41,747 nt of DNA from Ichthyophonus hoferi (GCA_002751075.1 NAOQ01000097.1:123778-165524), one strand, 5' to 3'; positions 9,621-24,129 are shown, numbered from the stretch's first letter. The notes: generated by a model not told the origin, from the letters alone. A program made the numbers and translations.

Positions 9621-12600
9621 ATCACTGGTACTATGTGCATTAGCAGATTAGTTTAAATGCATATTATGTGGTTTGGAGGTCTTTTATCTGAAATTGAAAC
9701 ATGAGATCGATAAAAAGAATGTGTAGCGATTAATTTGATCTAATTCCATGTCTATATATAGGCAAACATTGGCAATATATCTTGTCTTAATAAAACATGA
9801 AATGATGATATATTAACCACTACCGCATAATGATTTTTAAAAAATATTTGCTTTTGATGTAAAATAAATTTTCCTTATACTATTATTTTAATGGCATTAA
9901 ATTTATTTAATATAATATATATAGATTACTTTCTAATTGTTTTACGAATTGCATAGTTCATAATAATCCTAACGGATAGCAATAAACTTCTTGTAAATGA
10001 TTGGAGATACTGTTAGTATTTTTATACACGGCCAATGGGCCTACTACATTTCGCTACTTCGCAAAGGATATTAATCCCGTAGTTGATTTTATGAAATATA
10101 TATTCTAAGATTACGAAAGATAACGAACGGGATAGCTAAATAATATATTCAAGTATTTAATAAAAAAATTATCGTACGTGACTAGACTGTAGTAGTATAT
10201 TTGATGAATATAAATAAAGCTTCAACTATAGTTACCTCGAGAAAACTTTGGCTACGGATAATATGAGCGAAAAATAAATGGAACAGATAATTTAATTTTG
10301 TGAATAATTGCTAAGGTATACACTTTCCATTTTTTTTTGTTTTGACTCGCAATGAACTACAAATATACTTGGAAATTAAGATACTCAATAGCCAAAATTT
10401 GTCAATATAAACTATTTCCATAAACATATTGGAGAGAGGATTTTTCTTAGCATTTTCAACATGGAATTATTTCTCAAACATAACATGTACACTTTATTGT
10501 TTTTCCTTTTTCTTTAGATACTGTCAATTTTCCTAATAATTTTTGATTATGTTGATGAATATGAGATTATATATTCTACCATTCATTAAGGTGTTACTAA
10601 AATAGAAAAAAATGGGGTTCTTGGGTAAATCTCCTATAAAAAACAGTATTTTTTATTTAAATATACAGTATTCTCAATGTACGTGATATTCCTTGCACGC
10701 ATCAACATTCAAATTATTGCCCAGTGAAAAATAAATTTATAGTTTTCCACGATGCGATAATGTCCTAAACGTGGTACTGCATGTCTACACGCAGCTCGAA
10801 TAAGTCAATTAAGTCTTATTCTGATTCAAAGTCAGTTATTTTATGAGTTAAAACTGGGGTAAATAGCTGTATTTTTTTTAAATTGGTAATTATGCAACTA
10901 AGGCGCTGGAAAACGTAGAGTGTGAAGTCTCCGATACTTTAATTTCGAGACAATAGGCCAAGTCTATTATGTACCAGGTCGCCAGGTACATACTTATTGT
11001 TTTTAAAATAAAATAATACAGTATGAGCATAAATGGAACAGCTAAATTGTTTACCTGTTAAATGAAAGACATTTTTTGCCTTTATTTAGATTAAGAGAAT
11101 AAAAGTCCATATAATAAGTAAAATTCATTTTCAACCCACTACTTTGGATACGTATTATTTATAGACGCGAATATCAGCACGTGGTCATAGATAAATAGTG
11201 GAAGATCTTACCTTCCACTTAATCAAAATGTTTATTTTTCTTGCTTTGAATATTTTATATCTATTCGCTAAAAAACTTCCAAAAATCTGATTTTGAACCA
11301 ATAAAATATATTAAAATAATCAATAGACATTGTGCTCTAAATACAGATAATAGAAATTGAATGGGGGATAAATATAGATTGGAAATTAGAGCGCGGGATA
11401 AATAAATATTGAAACAGATTTAGTTAGTTAAAATAAGATTACTATTAATAGAATTGATGAGAGCAATAATAATCATATTAAGGATAATAGTATTAATAAT
11501 TGTAATAATAGGCAATACTAAATATGTAAAAATAATGATAAGAAATCAAAATGTAGTTTAGTAGTATTTATAATTTGATACATTTTATATCCGTAATACG
11601 GCAATCTACGAAGACTTTGTTAAGACATCGATTGCACATCTGATTACAAGTAGCCAATAGTTATTCTCTTTAGTATTCTATCAACTAATCAATGTGAATG
11701 AACTGTGAATTCTTAAAATCAATATACGTTCAACTTGAGTATAGACTAAAGTAGCATAATAAAAAATAAAAACATTTACATAATATAACTATAATCTATA
11801 GGTGAAGTTATACGTAATATAAATCTTTGGTACAGATTAAAACCATCCATGTATAATATAATTATAATATAGGCTTAAATAAAATTGATACAATTAAGCA
11901 GTTAAGATTAGTTGTGCAGCTATAATCTATATATAATTGGCATCTCTATAATTGGCATCCACACGATAGGAGTCCAATCATAAAATATTTCTATAAATAA
12001 TAAATAAGTACTAAAACTTCAGGAAAGGAACAAAGATTTCAAAAATATCATGAAAAGATAAAATTAAAATTAAATAAAATTTCCAAACTGAAGGTGAATG
12101 AAAAAGAAAAAGAAAATCTTTTTCGTAAAGATAATTAAAAAGCCACATTAATTATAATTACGCAAATCTCATAAGCCAATCATATCAATCATACGGCGTG
12201 GGAAGTCTAAGGCTGAAATCGTTGTATTCATACATGTGCGTGCAGTTAAACTGCTATATAATATATTATCTAGTATTATAAATTGTTTGTTATAGCCAAT
12301 TTACTCCTTTATATAATTAATTATTATACTGTATAATAGCCTATAGGTGAGCTTGCTACGCAAATGTATTATGTATTCTCAAAGGATAGAAGAATCGTGT
12401 TAAATTTGGTAGATTTGTGTGTAGGTGGTATAGGTTATGTTGTAAAATTTACTAAACTTTCATATTTACTTCTCAACCATGCTCCTATATTATACATAAT
12501 GTTAGTTTAATTTTCTTAGTTGTTACTATATATTGTGATATATTATTACCAGTGTTATTTATTGCACAAATAATAATCTACCAAAAGTTTGGTTTTTTTC

Positions 12601-12971
12601 TGGAAAATCAGTACCAAAACAATGCTTCTATAGCTAGCTCGCACCTATTTATCCCATTCTTTTTCTAGCAATGCAAACACTAATACATCATTTTATCACC
12701 CTACTCATATGCATTTCAAATTATAATTGCTTATGTATTTGATTTGTTTCTTTTTATTACTTATTTGCATCCATATATTCTTTGCAACACTTACATAACT
12801 ATTAATACCATATGCCCTGCACACATTTCATCTCACACTCTCATAAAAACCCTGCCAGTATATATATATATATATATATGTACCAATATGCTAACAAAAA
12901 ACCACCCAAATTTCTATTCCAATATCTATTTCGGATACTTCTTACCTTGCCTCTATAACTATAAAGGAAGA
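9621..12971. other. Intergenic region, AT-rich, no firm gene
   Basis: This holds the upstream regions of the zinc-finger gene (leftwards) and of the helical-protein gene (rightwards). I see no multi-exon coding pattern. Composition is very AT-rich, except for an island at about 10690-10995. That island contains a 33-codon minus-strand ORF (10991-10890, beginning MYLATWYIIDLAYC) and a hairpin. Small tandem repeats occur at 11353-11415 (two units of about 30 bp ending GGGATAAATA) and at 11930-11960 (ATAATTGGCATC twice). A TA run lies at 12858-12879. Confidence 0.6.
10968..10992. other. Perfect 8-bp hairpin
   Basis: TATGTACC and GGTACATA are exact inverted copies around the 9-base loop AGGTCGCCA. 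It overlaps the ATG of a 33-codon minus-strand ORF in a locally GC-richer island. It may be chance. Confidence 0.4.
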
Positions 12972-15900
12972 ATGTCAGAGCAACATATGAAAGCTCCACT
13001 GTCCGCCAACGCGGAAAAGTTCATCACCTTGCTGATTGACCGCTTGGAGACTAGTATGTATTTGTATATGTTAGTTATTATGTTTTCATGTGGTTATATA
13101 TATATATATATATGCATGTGTGGGTATATATATTTATTTATAGAGAGAAAAAGGGAAGGAGACACGATAGTATTGAACTTTAATTTAACAAATGTCATCA
13201 TTCCAGATTATATTTATAGAATATTATGTACCCATATGTATTTATACATCCCTAATACATACACACTTATATACATACAATCATCAATTTACATATATGT
13301 ATACCTATATATCCACACTAATATATATATTAATATTATACTGCCATTAGGCACGTTTTCACAGTCTAAGGAGCAACTTGGAAAGGCAATTGGCCAAGCT
13401 GTTCATAAACTGGTCACCAAGGTTCCATTTAAAGGTAGGCCACCAATAAATGATGCTATATAAAATAGATATGTGGTGTTTATTGGCCGATCGGGTTTAA
13501 CCTTATCTTTCCTAATTCTTACTTATGACGTCACATGTACTAAGTAACTAGTTTATATGATTGGTTGCTACTGGAAGATTTGATCTAGAGATAATCTTGG
13601 TGTTCCTTTTAGTAATTCATTCTTCAGGTTGAAGTGTTCAATAAATAAATTATAGGACCAATAATATATAGTAGAATTAATAGCATACTATCATACAATG
13701 CTGTTATGCTAATACATATATATAGTTCTATTCACGGTTTCAAAATTGTTACGTCTATTTTATCGATGACGGAATTATGACGTAGTTATTAATTTATGTA
13801 TTTGGACAGCGGAGCTTGTTGAGCGACTGGATGAAATTATCGAGTCTTCTTGGTTAAGGTATATGTATACATGTATATTATTTTATCTATGTAATGGCTT
13901 AATATAACATATGTATGCACATACTTATACTTTTCCTGTCTCATTTTTCTTTTTGTCTTGTAAGGTTTTTGAAGGTAGGGGAATTGCGTGCTAATTATAA
14001 ACATACGCATATATTTGTATTGGTTGACATACGAAAAATAAGTATATGGTATTGACCAAAAGTGTGCTAACGTTATTCATTAACTAATTATATTTATCTT
14101 GCCTTCTTCCTCCTCCAATCATCTTACACAGAATCCATGACCAAAGGAATGGGGTATGTATTTAGTATGCTCTCCATCTATCTATAGATATTGAATTGCA
14201 TTGGCTTAGATAGTTGTGTATGTATTAATTATGAGTCTGTATGTATTAACTTCTATATAGAGATATATTTTGTGTTGTACTGTTACCCCAACTTGAGAAG
14301 ATCACGATTTCATATGTCACTTGGATTTGGGTCTTTATGGTTTGGAAGGTGGTTGAGTTTATTGCATACACAGTAATTATGAATATATATAGAGAATGTG
14401 GGAAAGCGTGGAAAGATTGTATGTTCGTTGTTCGTTATCCTAATCTGGTTGGGATTTCGGCAACTACCGAGTTGAATATTTAAATCTTAATAATTAGCAC
14501 CATTTGGTCGAATAAGTTAAAGTTTAATGATGATTGGTAATTGGATCACACTCTTGCTAGTTTTATTTAAATTGATAAAGCTTGTTTTACATACCTACAT
14601 ACGTACATGAATGATTTACAATATAATTATGATGGCTAATTGGATGGTATTTATGGCAGTTTGACTTAAATTGTGAGGCAGGAAGAGTGGCAGCACTGAC
14701 CAAGGCCAAAGAGTTGGAGGGCAAGGATGTTGATACATTGTGTATGTGGGGAAAAATATATACGCATCCGTACGTTTANNNNNNNNNNNNNNNNNNNNNN
14801 NNNNNNNNNNNNNNNNNNNNNNNNNNNNNNNNNNNNNNNNNNNNNNNNNNNNNNNNNNNNNNNNNNNNNNNNNNNNNNNNNNNNNNNNNNNNNNNNNNNN
14901 NNNNNNNNNNNNNNNNNNNNNNNNNNNNNNNNNNNNNNNNNNNNNNNNNNNNNNNNNNNNNNNNNNNNNNNNNNNNNNNNNNNNNNNNNNNNNNNNNNNN
15001 NNNNNNNNNNNNNNNNNNNNNNNNNNNNNNNNNNNNNNNNNNNNNNNNNNNNNNNNNNNNNNNNNNNNNNNNNNNNNNNNNNNNNNNNNNNNNNNNNNNN
15101 NNNNNNNNNNNNNNNNNNNNNNNNNNNNNNNNNNNNNNNNNNNNNNNNNNNNNNNNNNNNNNNNNNNNNNNNNNNNNNNNNNNNNNNNNNNNNNNNNNNN
15201 NNNNNNNNNNNNNNNNNNNNNNNNNNNNNNNNNNNNNNNNNNNNNNNNNNNNNNNNNNNNNNNNNNNNTATATATAAGCCTATATACCCACACTTGCATA
15301 CTAATGGCTGTTTTTATACACATGCTTTTATAGTTCAAGCTATAATGTCCTATTTTCTTTTCTATTTAGACTTGTACGCATATATATATGTATTGCCTTG
15401 TGTATGCTATACCCGGTTTATGGGTTTGTATGTATCCGACGTTACACCTTTCTTATATGTTCCTCTTTTTATTTCTCACTCTCTATACATGTATCTATAT
15501 ATTTTATTTCAAATGACTCGCATTGTATATTTCCAATTCCGTCTCGTCTATTTTCATTCATATATTTTATAAGTTGTTTAAGCCATACCATTCATGTACT
15601 CCATTTAAACTCTGGTATATTGGGTATTGATAGAGAGATTATTTAAAGTTAAAAACTATCCAATAGAAGGCCCATGATAAACTTCTAAAATGGACTCCCC
15701 GCAATAGCAACGTAGTTTCATATAACTACATACAATTACATTAAGTTGGTCGTTTTCAACTGCTGTCGTGCATTAACAAGAACCATGTCACTGCTGCGTA
15801 TTACTATTTCTAAATATATGTTTTTGTGCCATTGGGAGTATGCCTTAATATGTTTTATATATACCACATGTCAAGTTGAATAAAATCCCAGACAAATGTT

Positions 15901-18900
15901 TCTTTGGAGTGGCAATCATGATAATAGTTTTTATCCAATACAACTATCTATACCCCAATTGATCCTATTGGCTTACAATTTATACTACCTCCTTCAACAT
16001 GAATCACAGACGCCAAGCTGTTGCTATCGAGCCCAACTGCCAATGACATGGTGGCTGTGATTGGAGGTGAGTATATGTGTATCATATGTACGGTGTTTAT
16101 TTCCTTTTGTTGCCAGAGGTGCTGGTCTGTTTTATTGTTGGTTTAACTGATGTTTTTTTTATAGAAATCAATAATGATTATTGTACATTTTATGCCATCA
16201 GTGAGTTATATTTGAACACATAATTTCTAAAGGTGCTCTTTAGTAAGTATGACTTGTTATTTTCCAATTGAAATATTCCTTCCTTAAATATTTATTAAAC
16301 TGTAACAATTGACACACATATATATATATATATATATATATGTGTATCTTTTATCTCTATAGGGAGGTGATTTTATTGATTTTTCTAGATAGAATCCTTA
16401 TATATCTACCTATTATTTCTCTTTTTTTTCTCTGTCATTTACTTCCCTGTAAAGAAGACTGTTGTAGTGCATTTAGTTCTCATGTGTAGTGTCTGTAATT
16501 TCATATACTTACTTTTCACTTTGTCCTTAACAGACTGGGAGGCTGCTAGGGTGGCAACAGAGGAATCTATGGGCACAGTGGTATGTGTTAGGCGTGATTA
16601 AAGACCAATGGATGAAAGACTTGTACATAATTATTTATTGTTAGTTTGACTCATAATTACTGGAGAAAGAAAGTTCAACAATTATTGTTTTGGATATAGA
16701 CTACTATCTAGATTGCATTTGTCTATATATATTGGACTTGTTAGATAGTTTGCAGCTTTAAAGTTTGTTTGGTAGATATGTATATGTAGGTAGCGCTGGT
16801 ATATAGTATATGGTATATAGTATATGAAAGATGAAAATATAACAGAGGCCGTGAAAGTAAGGAGTTAGAGAAGGTGGTGGTAATATGTGTAGTATTTGAA
16901 TTGAAGTAAGCTATATAAGATATATATGCATATTGATATGGGTTTTGAGTTTAATGCTTATTTTGGCATGCGCGCAATGTTAGATATTACTTTAATCTGT
17001 ATATGGAGTGTTTAATGATGTTTACTATGACCATATTTGGTTATATTTTTAAGTTAAGTTAAGTATCTTGTCTATTAGGCCAATTGTAAATTACACTCTT
17101 ATTCAACTTCATTTTACTGGTTAATCGTGCAATTCGATGCTAAATTAAATATGAATATTACCCCAACAAAAAAAGTAAAAAAAGTAAAAAAAATTAAAGA
17201 AAAAGAAATGGGCCAGAAAACCAACGGGAAAGAGACGTGGTGTCCACGAAATATATTTAAAGATGAAAGATGATTGGTAGTTTATAAGAACAAGTCATTG
17301 TGGGACCGGTAATATATAAATTAACTATGTACAATATGAAATATACAGGAACACACAGAGAATTTTATTCGTACACTCCAGGCAGCTTTTTCTGAGGAAT
17401 TAGATGTTAAGGTTGGTTTACATTTTTAACCCTTTCTCTTCTTGGTACTGTTTGTGTTTCTCCTCTTTCTCACCTCTCCCTCTCCCTCACAACACATACA
17501 CTCGTGCTTGCTACAATTTTTGTTGTTCTTTTTTTTCCCTCTTTCTCTGGTTTTTCTCCCCCTTTTTTTCTCTTGTGGTATGTTTCTTCATTTTGAATTC
17601 TGAAATATACCATATGCATACATACTCATTCAAACCATCGACACATGTATCGTTAAGCATAATGCTTTCCCTTGATTCCCTGTTGTGTTTTTCATTTTGG
17701 ACACCTATTGCTAACATGTCTTTTGTTTTATAACTTGTCGCAACCACGATGCACGTGCGTTCCTTAATAGCCACTCAGAAATGCATCTTGAATACATCTA
17801 TATATGGGCATTAATAATTTATTACAGATTCCTTTAATTAGAACCTACATTTAGGACATTTTCGGAGTTAGTTAGCATTATTTGTCTGTCAATTTTTCGG
17901 ATTTATATTAGTTTAAAATTTATAATCCACAGTTACTATTGCTAGTTTTTTTTTGTTTTTTTTTAAAAAAATATCTTTATCTTATTATAATCCAATCCGT
18001 TAAGTGCGAACGAATCATTGTGGCTTTTGTGATATTGCACTATTATAACCGAACTAATGAAAGTATATTTCTCTAAAAGGTACTCGTTGCACTTATGTCT
18101 GCTATAACGACAGACATGGCTAGATTGGAGCCTGTATTGATTACAGCCAATGAGAACAAGACTATGGATCACGATAGGTATGTAGTACAAAGCTTTATTA
18201 TGGATGTGGATTGGCAGTGAAGGTGGTAGGAGGAAAGATAATCGTTCTGTATTTGATGAATATATATATATATATATATAGATTAAGTTGTTAATGATTT
18301 AATTAAGACAACGGACAAGGTGATGTTAGGTATATTATTATTATTTTATCTTGTACCACTTGTATTCTCACGGTTATTATAAGTAACTGAAGACGCATAA
18401 AAGTTATTTAATATTTTTTTTTAAAAAAATTATTGGCCTATGTTTTTAATACTGCAATTGTTCTTGATATTGTGACAGTGTCACTAAACTTCTGCAGACC
18501 GTGGATGCCCTCTTTATGCAGATGAGAGTGAAACTTGTAGGACTTGGACCACATAGTAACTGGTGTGTATTACGCACCTCTGATTATTTTTCTTTTCTTT
18601 CCGCTTTGCATACACGTATTCACAGCTCATATTGTTGACTCATCCATGTATCTACACGAGCATTGTCGTATCTACAACACGTTATAAGTGTTTGCCTGCC
18701 TGGTCTTATTCAATGAATATGCTTTATTTCTTACACGAATTAGAACTATAACTGTACAAAGATCGCTGAGTTATTGAGCACGTCGTATTCCCGTGTGTCC
18801 GGGTAAGAGATACTAATAGGTGCATTTTTATTGAAGGGTTACACACTAGTGAAATATCTTTACACAGTGTTTAATTGATATTCATTCTCCTTTTCTTATT

Positions 18901-21900
18901 TTTTCTGTTTTATTTTATTTTTCTTTATATGGCCAGGTCCTACAAAGACCAGGCAACTTACAGTAAGGCAGCGGGACAATTATATTCTGTGTACGTATCT
19001 CTATTGGCCATTTCAATGGTACCTAGCCAGCCATTGGCTGATAAGGCTACAGCCGCCGCCGCTATGCTCATATGGCTTCTTGGTATGTCGCAACCCCTCT
19101 CCCTTTCTCTATCACTGTCTCTATTTTTCTTTCTATTTCCTTTTTAAGGCTTTTCCCTCCCTATTATCTTTCTCGTTATGTTTTTGTTTACTTTTTTTCT
19201 CCGTTTCTCATCACTTCATTCTTACCTTTGCGTTATTACACTTGTACCTTTTACTCATCCTCCTGTATTTTATATGCTTATGTTAACCACATTTTCTGCA
19301 GGCCAATCAGCCGATTCCATTCTCAACGGCACCCTTCCTTTATTGGCTGAAATAGTCCGTGAAGGAAAATCAAGCCAAAAGAAAAACGTAAGGATCTAAA
19401 TTTAGCTTTATCTCTCGACCAATGAAATTAAAAACACCCCCTTGTCTTTACTGTGTTTTAGATCCATTAGATATGATTGGAATATAGTATAATAGCAAAT
19501 TACGATTGGCTTGACAACTTCTACATTAATTATTGAGAAAAAAATACATAGCATATTTATTTAATTGTATGATAAGGATGGGAGATGAATAGCCTAATCA
19601 TAAGTGATAATTGCATTCACTAAGGTTACTAACTATACTAATCTACTGTATCTTTCGTTCTGTTTTTTTTTTTTTTTTTTTTCCTTTCTACTCTATATAT
19701 ATGTGTGTGTTCCACCGATACACATACATACTATCTTGTATCCACTTAATATTTCTGTAGCATCATGCTACCAAGGCTGCCATCACATTGATTATCTACA
19801 AGGCTGCCCTAGCGTCCTGTACACTCCAAGGACCTTCTCTTGCATCTCCCACCACACACGCTAAGTATGCAGAGTTTGATATAAGTTGTTTTATTCATTT
19901 TCATAATGATACTCTGGCTTGTATAGTTAGTTGTATTTGGGTGTAAAACACATTTGGCATACATATATATTCAGAAATATAGGAGTGTTTTTTTTTTTAA
20001 AAAAAAAAAGTATCATAATTAGGAGAGAAACAAACGGTCTGAGAGGATATATATATGCGTGTATGTGTGTTTTGGTAGTCTGTATCTTTGGCAAATCAAT
20101 AACTTTATTTGTACCACAGACTTATCTGCCTACTCCGATTGGGTAGTCATCTTGCGGCCCAATCAGGGGCCCAATCAGTTTCTATCCAAACCGCTGAACA
20201 GTTGATTAGCAAGATTCCTGCACCCATCTCATTGGTCAGCTATGTTCCCGATATCACTGTGTAAGTAATAGAGTTAATACATACATACATGTATGTATGT
20301 ATATAAGTGTATGTGTATGTGTACGTGGGTGTTGGAATAATAGTTTCATAGATTTTTAAAAATACTTCGTCCAGTGTATATCAATTATTGACGGTTATTA
20401 ACAAACCGGAGTATATTAAGTGAGTCAAACGTAGTAAGAAAAGTTTTGGGGGTTAGAGATCCAAGTCATTTTAATTAATATTTAATTAATACTAATTAGT
20501 ACTACAGGTGATAGGGAGCTTATGCTGAAGATGATAACCAAGTAACTGTATTATTCTATCCTATTATTACTGAGACTATTCTAATATTATTACTCTTATT
20601 CAATTTAATTAGTAATTAGTACAAGCATGGGGTTATTTTTGTTGACTGTGGCATCTCTCACGTGATTTCTCACGTGACTACTAATACCATATGCCACCAA
20701 TAGGAAGCTTAGTATCACACCTGATAGCCCAGCCTTTGCCAGTGCGGTACGGAGGTACCTGATTAGATCTGCTACTTTGGATGAGGCGATTGATATGTAC
20801 CAGGTACAACTATGTTTCTCTATCTCTATCTGTGTTCTTATGTTTTTATATACGCTTCTTTATTTCCTTTCATTTTCTTTTAATTTCTTTGTTTGTTTCT
20901 GTTTCCTTTTGACTCACTTATTTACTTTTTTCTTCTGTGTACCAAACCAACATTTACATATTTTCTTTTAACTCTCGTCTATATATATATATATAGACAG
21001 CTATTATGAATTTATATTTTTGTATGTCTTCTTTAGATATTTTTTTTTTTCTGTCTTAGGAAGAACTAGGTAGCTAAAAGGAAATAAAAATGAAACAAAG
21101 ATATTAATATGTCCCAGTTGTGTTGTACATATGAAACCATGTACATACAATAGCAGTACCATCCACGTATATATACTGACAGTAGCAAGTGTACCCTCCT
21201 CTTATCTGTCCATCTCTCCTGCTCTTTCCCTCTCTCTCTCTCTATATATATATATAGACACTTAGTACCGGCAGCAGTGGTACTTCTGCCTTTGATGTTG
21301 ACCAGGAGGGGACCAATGGGAATGTATCGGCATTTTTTATTGATAAGACATCTAGTATGAAAGAGGCTTCCGATAGTAATGCGGAGGAGGAGAAAAATGT
21401 TGAAAGTGAAGGCGAGCCTGTAGAGGTAAGAGACTATTGTACTGCGTTTCTGGAGAATTTAAGAGTGGGAATTAAGCTAGTGTATGTGTTTGTATATGTA
21501 TATGTATCGACGTATTTATATGTAAGTATCCACATAATTGAAATACAGTCATATCACTGTTATTATAATAATGCATTGTATTATTATGATCCAATGTATA
21601 AACATTTCAAACCGATTGCTTGCGTGGTGTGTAAGGTCTACCTAGATAAATATGAATGAGATAAAACGAGCACTTACAACTAGAAATATAAGTTTTATAT
21701 ATATATATATAATTTGTATGAAGACAATTTTGAGTATGTTTAAAGAAAGAGAGAAAGAAACGTGAATAACATAAAGTGATACCGTTTTGAACTCTTCCAC
21801 TATTCCTAACTGAAAAAAGATGAGTCTATCTATGTTTATGTAACCAATGATTGGAGAAATAATATATGACATGCTTGCTATTATTATTTTTTATAGGAGA

Positions 21901-22771
21901 AAATCTCTCAAAAAGATAAGCTGATTGAAAATATTTCCGGCCTGATTGGCACTTTGGATTCACCTAAAGCCACTAAGGGTATGTGTGGTATGTGTGCTTG
22001 CTTGTAAGTGTGTGAATAAATGTGTGCATATATATATATATATTGGTGCATCTTCTTGTTTATGGAAGTATTATTGTATACAGTCAGCCATGTTTGTGTG
22101 CATAATATTGTATTTAAACAGGCATTTGTTTGTGTAGTTGCTTTATGCATGCGTCTTCTTTCTGTATATATATACATATATGTTTTTGTACATAGAACTA
22201 TATTCAATCAGTCAAACATTTGTGTGGTCACTTTATTCATGTGTGCTATATATATATGCGTGTGGAGGAGAAATGTGTGCGTTTTGCATTTGTTTCTATT
22301 TTTACGTATTTGGTTTTGCCTTTCTCACGTAACGTGAATTGGTTGTCCACAGGAACAAAGAGAGCAAACACAGAGTTACAATCAGAACCATTAGAATCTA
22401 GCGGCAGGTAAGCAGTGTGTACTTTAGATATACGGGGTTTAAACTATCTTGCTAGTAATTTACAAAGAAAAAGATTGTGGTAGAATGAGATATTATATAA
22501 ATGTTAACATAGCGAGTAGTTTGTGTATTTTCTTTTTCATGTACGTTTCGAGGCATGACCAATTTTCATCTCTTTAAATTGACTCATGTATACTGCTTCA
22601 TTTCATTATATCTACTTATTTATTCCTCTCGGCCATTATTTGTTTTTTCTTTGTGTTCTTCTTTTCATTTTGTCTTTTGTTTGTTTATATGACTAATGTC
22701 AAGAATAGTCCTATCTATATACCATCTAACAATGCGTTTATTCCCACAGGAAACTATGCGCAAAGAAATAG
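12972..22771 (+). CDS. Unrecognised helical protein, 19 exons, about 523 aa
   Basis: Function unknown. Exons: 12972-13053, 13351-13434, 13810-13858, 14132-14153, 14660-14741, 16010-16066, 16534-16580, 17349-17411, 18080-18177, 18479-18562, 18937-19082, 19302-19387, 19761-19864, 20120-20260, 20704-20803, 21258-21425, 21897-21978, 22353-22407, 22750-22771. All junctions keep phase and total 1572 nt. The first 415 or so residues look like successive amphipathic helices rich in Ala, Leu and Lys (e.g. VTKLLQTVDALFMQ, ADKATAAAAMLIWLLG), as in alpha-solenoid or helical-bundle proteins. A Ser/Gly and acidic linker follows (about 416-475, with NAEEEKNVESEGEP), then a Lys-rich tail ending RKLCAKK, perhaps a nuclear signal. 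No signal peptide or clear membrane segment is seen. The sequence gap lies between exons 5 and 6; their ends are in phase (T|AC), but a lost phase-neutral exon cannot be excluded. Upstream AT-rich frame before the ATG was not included. Confidence 0.82.
14779..15268. other. Assembly gap (490 N)
   Basis: A run of unknown bases inside the fifth intron of the helical-protein gene. ORFs spanning it are artefacts. The true length is unknown. Confidence 0.99.
16312..16342. repeat. (TA)n microsatellite
   Basis: A TA run of about 25 bp flanked by CACACA and TGTGTA, in an intron between exons 6 and 7 of the helical-protein gene. Confidence 0.85.
18258..18281. repeat. (TA)n microsatellite
   Basis: A perfect TA run of about 20 bp in intron 9 of the helical-protein gene. 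Confidence 0.85.
19662..19682. repeat. Poly-T run of 21
   Basis: An uninterrupted T tract in intron 12 of the helical-protein gene, about 80 bp upstream of the exon 13 acceptor. Confidence 0.85.
19988..20010. repeat. T-run/A-run foldback
   Basis: About eleven T followed directly by about eleven A: a perfect foldback in intron 13. Similar T-then-A junctions occur near 17950-17970, 18412-18427 and 23666-23690. Confidence 0.7.
20658..20677. promoter_or_regulatory. Paired TCACGTGA E-box palindromes
   Basis: Two exact TCACGTGA octamers at 20658-20665 and 20670-20677, 12 bp apart, just upstream of the exon 15 acceptor. The core CACGTG is a bHLH or bZIP binding site in many eukaryotes. A role in transcription or splicing here is inference. 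Confidence 0.35.
21241..21257. repeat. TA microsatellite forming a splice acceptor
   Basis: CT repeats followed by (TA)n end in TAG, directly followed by exon 16 at 21258. The microsatellite itself is the 3' splice site. Confidence 0.7.
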
Positions 22772-23231
22772 CTACCTAAATGGAGCTTATATAGTTGTGT
22801 TTTCTAGGCAGTATGGGTGACCAAATGCTTTGGATGGTGGTATTAATACGCGAAGATTCAGCTTCAGCATATTCATTATTCCTTCACTCACTGATGACAT
22901 TACTTTATATTCATGCTGTTATGCTTTGAATATACTGGTCAAAGGTACTCTTCTTATATTTTGTTTCAGCCTGTATTGGACCTTTATCTTATGACCTCCC
23001 ATCATCCAACAACTTAATATTTTTCGTGAAATATATTATATCAGGATTTTCATGTAATATCGCGGCCAGGCCTCAGTCACGTACCCATATTGTCTACCAA
23101 TATGGACAAGTCTCTTAATGAGTAATAGAAGTACAATCCATTTTTGGTTATTGAATTTTTGTTTGTTTTTTAAAGAATATGTTCTATATGATTCTTCACC
23201 TGTCGCTTAACAGTGCGTGCCTTACTGTTTC

Positions 23232-23237
23232 AATAAA
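23232..23237 (+). terminator. Poly(A) signal AATAAA
   Basis: A canonical AATAAA about 460 bp past the stop codon of the helical-protein gene, followed by T/GT-rich sequence. It is the most plausible 3' end for that transcript. Confidence 0.45.
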
Positions 23238-24129
23238 AACCAAAGCCAAGCCCTACACGATTTATCATTATGGTACTTGTGTTTTATTTTTCTATTTTAA
23301 AATAGCTCTGGTGTACTTTATGGTGCTCAATGACTAGGCAGCAGGCTCCCATCTTTTTGTTATTTATGGATGAAATTGTAAGGATTGAAAATAACATGAA
23401 CTGTTGGCTTAATTTAAATATTTATATAATTATTTATATTCCTTATTGGGTAAAAAAAAAATGTAATAAATATATTACATTGGAGTGGATGGTATATATC
23501 TGACAAATTGGATTTGTGTCTTGTTCCATAAACAACATTATGTAATTCGAACCTACACTGTATCAATCATATTTTAAGTATAGCCATCTATACCACTAAT
23601 GGTATGCGTATACAAGCACGACCAGTTTCATGTTTCAGACATTTAACTAAAGCCCTGGTTGGTTTATAATACCACTTTTTTAAAAAAAAGAAAAAGAAAA
23701 TCACAGTAAAACTGCTTTAGTCATAGTTTTTATGTATATATTGAACGAGAGCTGGATCACTCCGCCACACCAATCCCAGCTTGTACTTGGTAGATTGAGA
23801 TTAACTGCTGACTATATTATATATTATGGTCTTACAAGATTTTTCTACTTTGATTCGGTGTGTAGACTATACTCTCTTAAGTAGTTGGGTTTTATTCGTA
23901 TTTTCTATTCCAAGTTTGGTTAAAGAGTTGCTTCTAATTGATCTGAAGTTCACTTTTGACTGGATACATTTTACTTTTACTCTTACATAAAATATGGCAT
24001 CCTTTATTTTGGGGATATGAATGGCTTGGAGCTGCTAATTCAGAAAGACTCGGAAACAGACAAATTTTAAGTAATTAATTTACCTTTCAGAGTATGCAAA
24101 AAAAAAAGATGCATTTTAAAAATGAATGA

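Noticed and set aside
14616-15572. Several frames crossing 14779-15268
   Set aside because: They run through unknown bases. Only the exon ending at 14741 is supported.
17404-17774. Overlapping frames on both strands in pyrimidine-rich sequence
   Set aside because: They sit in the intron after exon 8 of the helical-protein gene and reflect C/T-rich low complexity.
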